DNA of 64,000 bases from Zelopaecilomyces penicillatus (Eukaryota > Ascomycota > Sordariomycetes > Hypocreales > Pseudodiploosporaceae). The DNA lies in the NCBI GenBank assembly GCA_005765155.1, contig VCCP01000003.1, positions 1-64,000 of the forward strand. The letters are read 5' to 3'. The position numbers were made by a program, and so were the translations under genes. Within the stretch, counting starts at the first letter, position 1. Every line of letters begins with the position of its first letter. The notes beneath the pieces were generated by a model. That model saw only the letters and a list, made by a program, of their open reading frames with translations. It ran no database searches and was not told the DNA's origin. Positions 59,273 to 64,000 of the stretch are shown here, in pieces.

Positions 59273-62200
59273 CCCCCACGAAAGACCCTCTGTGCAACAG
59301 GCACCAACGGGCTCAAACTAACGACGGAAATACGGATCATGGGACATTGTTTTCACGCTCTAGTGGACAGCGGAGCAATGGGCAATTACATATCACCAAA
59401 AGCCGTGAATCGCACACGACTACCATGGCGTGACAAGGAAGAACCGTACCCCTTGTATGACCTGGAAGGAAATACCTTCGCCTATAATGGAGGACAGATC
59501 GACAAAGAGACTGATCATCTCCAATTCGAAGTCCAAGGACATCAAGACAGTGCTACATTCGACGTAATGGACACTGGAGAATACGAACTTGTGTTAGGCC
59601 ACCCCTGGTTATTTGATAGTAACCCACAGATCGATTGGAAGACAGGCCAGATGCGATGGAGCGACACCGCATCGTCCCCAAAAAATCACGAAGATCCAAC
59701 GACAATGGGCAAAGCGAAGAAAGTACGCTTTATGGCTACCGAGAAGGGCCTCCCACCGGGAAATCACACTAAAAAACGACACGACGGTCGACAACGACAA
59801 ACCCGACGGGTTATTGCCGCCCTTAGGACAACAATGGAGCAACTACGAGAACACTCCAAGAACGAATCACCCTCAGACATGGAAAAACGACTTGCACCTA
59901 TACCAGAAGAATACCGCAAGTACGTCAAACTGTTTCGCGAAGAACTCGAAACAAAACTCCCCTTGCACAACCAATGGGACCACGAAATCCAGATCATGGA
60001 CGGAAAGAAGCCTACTTTCACCAAGATCTACACACTGAACGCCAAGGAACTCGAAACACTACGAGAGTACCTTGACGAAATGCTCGAAAAAGGATATATC
60101 CGACCATCCACATCCGAAGCAGGATACCCTGTCATGTTTGTACCCAAAAAGAATGGCAAGCTACGACTAGTTGTGGACTACCGATTGTTGAATGCAGTCA
60201 CAATCAAGGATCGGACCCCCCTACCGTTGATCAACGAACTACGCGATCGATTGCATGGAATGAACTGGTTTACTACCCTAGACCTCAAAGGAGCGTACAA
60301 CTTGATTCGAATAAAGAAAGGCGACGAATGGAAAACCGCTTTCAGAACCAAGTTTGGACTTTTCGAATATCTGGTAATGCCTCTCGGCCTAACCAATGCT
60401 CCTGCAACATTCCAACGCATGATCAACAACGTTCTCCGAGAACATTTGGATATCTTCGTAGTAGTCTACCTAGACGATATTCTGATCTTCTCCCGAACGG
60501 AAGAAGAACACAGAGAACACGTCCATAAGGTATTACAACTACTCCAAGACAACAATCTTCTCGTCGAACCAGAAAAATGTGAATTTCACAAACAAACGGT
60601 TACCTTTTTAGGACATATCTTTTCACCAGGTGAGATTCGAATGGAACCAGCGAAAATCGCTGCAGTACGTGACTGGCCGACGCCACAAAACGTTACGAAC
60701 GTACAAGAGTTTTTGGGCTTCACCAATTACTACCGAAAGTTCATCCGCGACTATGGCAAGATAGCCGCGCCACTCACCGAATGCACTAAAAAAGATCGCA
60801 AATTCCTATGGAAACCCGATGTGGATGCCGCATTTGAAGAACTTAAGAAGCGAATCTGCGAAGAACCTGTACTAGCGATGTACGATCCAGACAAACCCAC
60901 GGAACTCGAAACTGATGCTTCAAACTACGCCATCGGAGCGCAGATTGGACAACGGGATAACGAAGGCAGACTACGACCTGTCGCCTTCTACTCCAAGAAA
61001 CTTCATGGAGCAGAACTCAATTACCCAATCTACGACAAAGAATTCATGGCTATCGTCAAAGCCTTTGACGAATTCTCACATTACTTGCGAGGAAGCAATC
61101 ACCGAATAAAGGTTTTTACCGACCACAAGAACATCTCTTACTTCGCCACCACACAGAAGCTAAACGCACGACAAACCCGCTACGCAGAAACCCTTGCGGA
61201 TTACGACTACGAAATCATCCACCGCAAAGGATCCGAAAACGGCAGAGCAGACGCTCTAAGCCGACGAAGCGACCATGATGATGGAAAGCCTCATCATGAA
61301 GGACAAATCTTTCAAATGACCGAATCAGGCGCGCTACAGATGAAACTAAACGCTACATACCGAGTTATGTCAGCTAACCCTGTCTTGAAACGAGTCAAGC
61401 AAGCGTACTCCTCAGAAGACATAGCAAAGGCACCTGAAGGCACAAAATGGAAAGATGGACATTACGAATATGATGAGAAACTTTGGATACCTGAAGAACT
61501 CCAGGAGACCATTATACGAGAACTACACGAATCCCCTGTTCATGGTCACCAAGGAATTACGAAGACCACAGAACGAGCACAAAGATACTACGGATTCAAA
61601 GGACTACGACGAATAGTCCAGAAAGTAATAAGTGACTGCGTCACTTGTGGACGAACCAAGCTAGCACGACACAAACCATACGGAGAATTACAACCGTTAC
61701 CGGTACCAGCACGACCATGGGAGTCAGTATCGTTCGACTTTATCGTCAAACTACCCCTGTCTGTGGAACCTCTCACGGGAGTAGCTTACGACTCCATATG
61801 GGTTATTGTGGAAAGATTAACGAAGTTCTCTTACTTCATCCCTTACCTAGAAGCAAGCTCAGCCGAAGATCTTGCTTATAGTTTCAACAGAGTGGTTGTA
61901 AGCTCACACGGCTTACCAGAAGAAATCATATCCGACAGAGGAACAACATTCGCCTCTAAGTTTTGGCAAGGATTGATGGGATATCTTGGGACCAGACACA
62001 GACTCAGTACCGCCTACCATCCACAAACGGACGGACAAACGGAACGAATCAACCAAATTATTGAAGGATACCTACGCGCTTACATTAATTACCATCAGGA
62101 TGACTGGGTAAAACACCTACCAACCGCGCAACTAGCCTACAATACATCCGTTTCCGAATCAACACAACTTACGCCAATGTACGCCAATTATGGATTCACA

Positions 62201-63142
62201 CCGGAAGCATTTCACCTACCACGCCAAGAAGGACCAAAATCAGAAAAAGCCATGCTTGACGCCACACAAAAACGACAATTGCACGAAGAACTCCGTGCAC
62301 AACTCCAAATCGTCCGCAACAGAATGAAACATTATGCGGATCAACAAAGATTGAAGGGACCAATCTTTAAAGAGGGAGACATGGTGTACCTTTTGCGCTA
62401 CACACCAGGCAAAACTTCTCCAAACATTACGACAACGCGACCAAGCGACAAATTGGATTTCAAAAAACTTGGACCTTTCAAAGTCAAGAAAGCCATTTCT
62501 AACACCAACTACGAACTTTCACTACCAAAGAACATACGGTTACACCCCGTATTTCACATTTCCTTACTAAGCAAAGCACCAGACAACGCGAAGGAACACA
62601 CAGACATCACAGTACACGCAATAGAAGAAGAATGGGAAGTCGAAACAATCATAGACTACAGGCTAAACAACGGCAAGAAAGAATACCTGGTTAAGTGGAA
62701 AGGGTTTGGGCCCGAGGAAAACTCATGGGAGCCCCCTAACCACCTAAATCATTGCCGACCCCTGATGCGACAATACCACCAGAGGGCAAGGAGCCATCCT
62801 GGAAAATCGAGTTCCAATCAATCACGTCAAAACCCCCCAATGACTGGATCTCAATCACCGCATCCGACTCTATCCGTTCAGCCGCATCCAAATCATCCAG
62901 CGATTGCAAACCCCGCTTCACCATCTCGTGACCACGCGACACCACGGATTGACGCTGACGACGCAAACGACTCAGTCGTGCTACCGCAGCAGACACCGCC
63001 TCCTGAGCTGCCTGAAGCTGTTTTTCTGTCTCCTCCTCTTCTCGCTCAATACGATTCTTTTCTGACAGGATCTTCGCGACTGGATAGACCAGTTACCTTC
63101 CGGAAAGTAAAACGGAATGGAAAAACATACCTGAGGACATAG
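59237..63142 (+). CDS. pol: Pol polyprotein (PR-RT-RNaseH-IN-chromodomain), element 3
   Basis: 1301 codons in the -1 frame relative to gag, ending TAG at 63140-63142. All catalytic residues as in element 2: protease DSGA (44-47), RT YLDD (411-414), RNase H D560/E602/D629/D672, integrase D834/D900/E936 and its HHCC finger, chromodomain (about 1127-1175). The protein sequence appears identical to element 2 throughout. With gag broken upstream it is probably not translated as Gag-Pol, so its intactness reflects youth and not use. The 120-residue tail overlaps the antisense gene. Confidence 0.95.
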   Translation, partial: RVKSPVRGLQRDPPRKTLCATGTNGLKLTTEIRIMGHCFHALVDSGAMGNYISPKAVNRTRLPWRDKEEPYPLYDLEGNTFAYNGGQIDKETDHLQFEVQGHQDSATFDVMDTGEYELVLGHPWLFDSNPQIDWKTGQMRWSDTASSPKNHEDPTTMGKAKKVRFMATEKGLPPGNHTKKRHDGRQRQTRRVIAALRTTMEQLREHSKNESPSDMEKRLAPIPEEYRKYVKLFREELETKLPLHNQWDHEIQIMDGKKPTFTKIYTLNAKELETLREYLDEMLEKGYIRPSTSEAGYPVMFVPKKNGKLRLVVDYRLLNAVTIKDRTPLPLINELRDRLHGMNWFTTLDLKGAYNLIRIKKGDEWKTAFRTKFGLFEYLVMPLGLTNAPATFQRMINNVLREHLDIFVVVYLDDILIFSRTEEEHREHVHKVLQLLQDNNLLVEPEKCEFHKQTVTFLGHIFSPGEIRMEPAKIAAVRDWPTPQNVTNVQEFLGFTNYYRKFIRDYGKIAAPLTECTKKDRKFLWKPDVDAAFEELKKRICEEPVLAMYDPDKPTELETDASNYAIGAQIGQRDNEGRLRPVAFYSKKLHGAELNYPIYDKEFMAIVKAFDEFSHYLRGSNHRIKVFTDHKNISYFATTQKLNARQTRYAETLADYDYEIIHRKGSENGRADALSRRSDHDDGKPHHEGQIFQMTESGALQMKLNATYRVMSANPVLKRVKQAYSSEDIAKAPEGTKWKDGHYEYDEKLWIPEELQETIIRELHESPVHGHQGITKTTERAQRYYGFKGLRRIVQKVISDCVTCGRTKLARHKPYGELQPLPVPARPWESVSFDFIVKLPLSVEPLTGVAYDSIWVIVERLTKFSYFIPYLEASSAEDLAYSFNRVVVSSHGLPEEIISDRGTTFASKFWQGLMGYLGTRHRLSTAYHPQTDGQTERINQIIEGYLRAYINYHQDDWVKHLPTAQLAYNTSVSESTQLTPMYANYGFTPEAFHLPRQEGPKSEKAMLDATQKRQLHEELRAQLQIVRNRMKHYADQQRLKGPIFKEGDMVYLLRYTPGKTSPNITTTRPSDKLDFKKLGPFKVKKAISNTNYELSLPKNIRLHPVFHISLLSKAPDNAKEHTDITVHAIEEEWEVETIIDYRLNNGKKEYLVKWKGFGPEENSWEPPNHLNHCRPLMRQYHQRARSHPGKSSSNQSRQNPPMTGSQSPHPTLSVQPHPNHPAIANPASPSRDHATPRIDADDANDSVVLPQQTPPPELPEAVFLSPPLLAQYDSFLTGSSRLDRPVTFRKVKRNGKTYLRT

Positions 63143-63347
63143 TTATCCCCGAACCGTCACAAGAACGACCACGACGAACGCACTCGGAACAACGGGAAGT
63201 TGTTTCAATCATACGACACGTCAAATGACGCTGAGAACAAAAGGAACAAGGCATGACGATATCACCAGTACCCTCGATAAGAATCGCAAGACTTTTGCGC
63301 TGATCAGTCTTCTGACTGATACGACGTTTTGAGATACCTTGAGGCAT
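62736..63347 (-). CDS. Antisense spliced gene: Zn2Cys6-cluster/coiled-coil protein (element 3)
   Basis: Minus strand: exon 1 63347-63131, intron 63130-63080 (GTATGT..CAG, 51 nt), exon 2 63079-62736. It gives the same 186-residue protein as in element 2, with six cysteines in Zn2Cys6 spacing (34, 37, 44, 53, 56, 63) and a helical middle. The stop lies at the antisense of the chromodomain's last residues. Undamaged although gag of this element is broken, so it could still be expressed from here. Confidence 0.65.
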
Positions 63348-63450
63348 GATGTTAAAACATGAAGAAGGAAGAAAGGAACCACACCTACAATTGTGGCTGG
63401 AATTACGTTTTACGAAGGAACAACCAACGGGCCTTGAGGACAAGACCGTT

Positions 63451-63460
63451 GGGAGGGAGA
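63451..63460 (+). other. Polypurine tract of element 3
   Basis: GGGAGGGAGA, then CATCG, then the 3' LTR at 63466. Confidence 0.6.
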
Positions 63461-63465
63461 CATCG

Positions 63466-63893
63466 TGTCACGACCCAACGACATGGTCGTACAATAGGCC
63501 GGTCATGTGACCTAGGGAAGGTACGTACCATGGAGGAAGGGGACCAGTTAGATAGATCAGTGGGATCACCATAAGAATGGTGGTGAGCCAGGTGAGCCAG
63601 CAACTTGGATCACCAGGATCACCACTTGCACGACAAGTGATCCAAGTGATCCACGATGTATATATACGCCCTCAATTTTCACTCTTTAAAACATAGCTTA
63701 GATAGTTATCAACACACTTTCAACTTCATCGTATTGTTCGCTACCGCTCACTACGCTGATACTTGACCCCTGGTTACGATACTCCGTATCTATCACCAAC
63801 GTGACAGACCTATTGCTCAGAACACCCCGACTCATCTGCCAACATAAACCCCTTTCGTTAGGTTTATCCCTTGGGAATTCACCAAACGTCACA
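63466..63893 (+). repeat. Element 3 3' LTR
   Basis: 428 bp, same sequence by eye as the LTRs of element 2 (reverse complement). Ends AACGTCACA, followed by TSD TAATA. A second palindromic TATA box lies at about 63,658-63,667, 311 bp from the antisense ATG. Confidence 0.95.
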
Positions 63894-63898
63894 TAATA

Positions 63899-64000
63899 CC
63901 CTAGATTAGTATTAGTATAGAAGGCTTTTATCTCTATAAATAGATAAATATAACATTCTAAATTAAATAAGTGTTTTTCTAAAGTATATATAGTTTTTTA
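63899..64000. other. AT-rich flank to the right of element 3
   Basis: RIP-like AT-rich DNA; together with 56,521-56,575 it forms the empty site of element 3. No feature seen in the 102 bases available. Confidence 0.5.

Larger units (their letters stand above)
56576..63893 (+). mobile_element. Element 3: recent Ty3/Gypsy chromovirus with broken gag
   Basis: 7318 bp on plus, TSD TAATA at 56571-56575 and 63894-63898. The LTRs (56576-57003, 63466-63893) differ at one base (A56998 against G63888). Pol is the same protein as in element 2. Gag is broken by TGG->TAG at codon 411 and lacks 261 bp of the Cys/His array. About 15 transitions against element 2 cluster between 56998 and 58539, all but one G->A; I see none in pol. 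It cannot make Gag-Pol itself but keeps all cis signals, so it could only move with help from another copy. Confidence 0.96.

Noticed and set aside
59256..59277. Possible pseudoknot: loop GAGGG with the C run after the hairpin
   Set aside because: The C run starts at the very foot of an 11-bp stem, leaving no linker to span it. A plain hairpin is the safer reading.
1..64000. tRNA, rRNA, CRISPR, operon or bacterial features
   Set aside because: Nothing of the kind seen; telomere, introns, LTR elements and RIP mark a fungal chromosome end.

Overview
The window is the left end of a filamentous ascomycete (Pezizomycotina) chromosome. It opens with CCCTAA telomere repeats (1-108). Most of the rest is extremely AT/TA-rich DNA with the look of repeat-induced point mutation (RIP): cysteine codons turned to tyrosine, CAG to TAG, and copies that differ almost only by transitions. 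Set into it are three Ty3/Gypsy chromoviruses of one lineage. TTAGGG telomeres, RIP, a 51-nt GTATGT..CAG intron and chromodomain retroelements together point to a fungus. The species cannot be named from this sequence.

Layout. A telomere-associated unit of about 20.3 kb is present twice in direct tandem: copy 1 = 109-9041 + 16493-27840, copy 2 = 27909-36961 + 44541-55814, with about 68 unmatched bases between them. Every decayed gene I could follow in the unit lies on the minus strand. From right to left they are: a telomere-linked RecQ-type helicase, a gene with a Lys/Ala/Glu repeat tract, a large unknown gene (X-B), an unknown gene (B3) that is split by a retroelement in both copies, two related genes (Y2, Y1), a gene with a 24-bp minisatellite (A0), and a paralogue of X-B (X-A). 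Palindromes centred on TCTATAGA lie between almost all of these genes.

Retroelements. Element 1 (9042-16492, minus, 456-bp LTRs, TSD TTTCT) is RIP-riddled and belongs to a divergent subfamily. Element 2 (36962-44540, minus, identical 428-bp LTRs, TSD GTCTA) is intact and young. Element 3 (56576-63893, plus, 428-bp LTRs with one difference, TSD TAATA) has a nonsense codon and an 87-codon deletion in gag. Each has gag and pol in different frames, joined by a classic -1 frameshift heptamer (A AAA AAC) with a hairpin just downstream. Pol carries protease, RT, RNase H, integrase and chromodomain. The region after the LTR is complementary to the predicted 5' end of the RNA, as in Tf1-type self-priming.

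Most interesting. On the strand opposite to pol, at its 3' end, all three elements carry what looks like a separate spliced gene. It encodes a protein of about 186 residues with a perfect Zn(II)2Cys6 spacing followed by a charged helix. The tail of Gag carries three tandem C-x7/8-C-x4-C-x2-H units, which element 3 lost by deletion between 9-bp repeats. The unit as a whole resembles yeast Y' elements: a helicase-bearing, tandemly amplified subtelomeric block, here made largely of duplicated gene families and destroyed by RIP.
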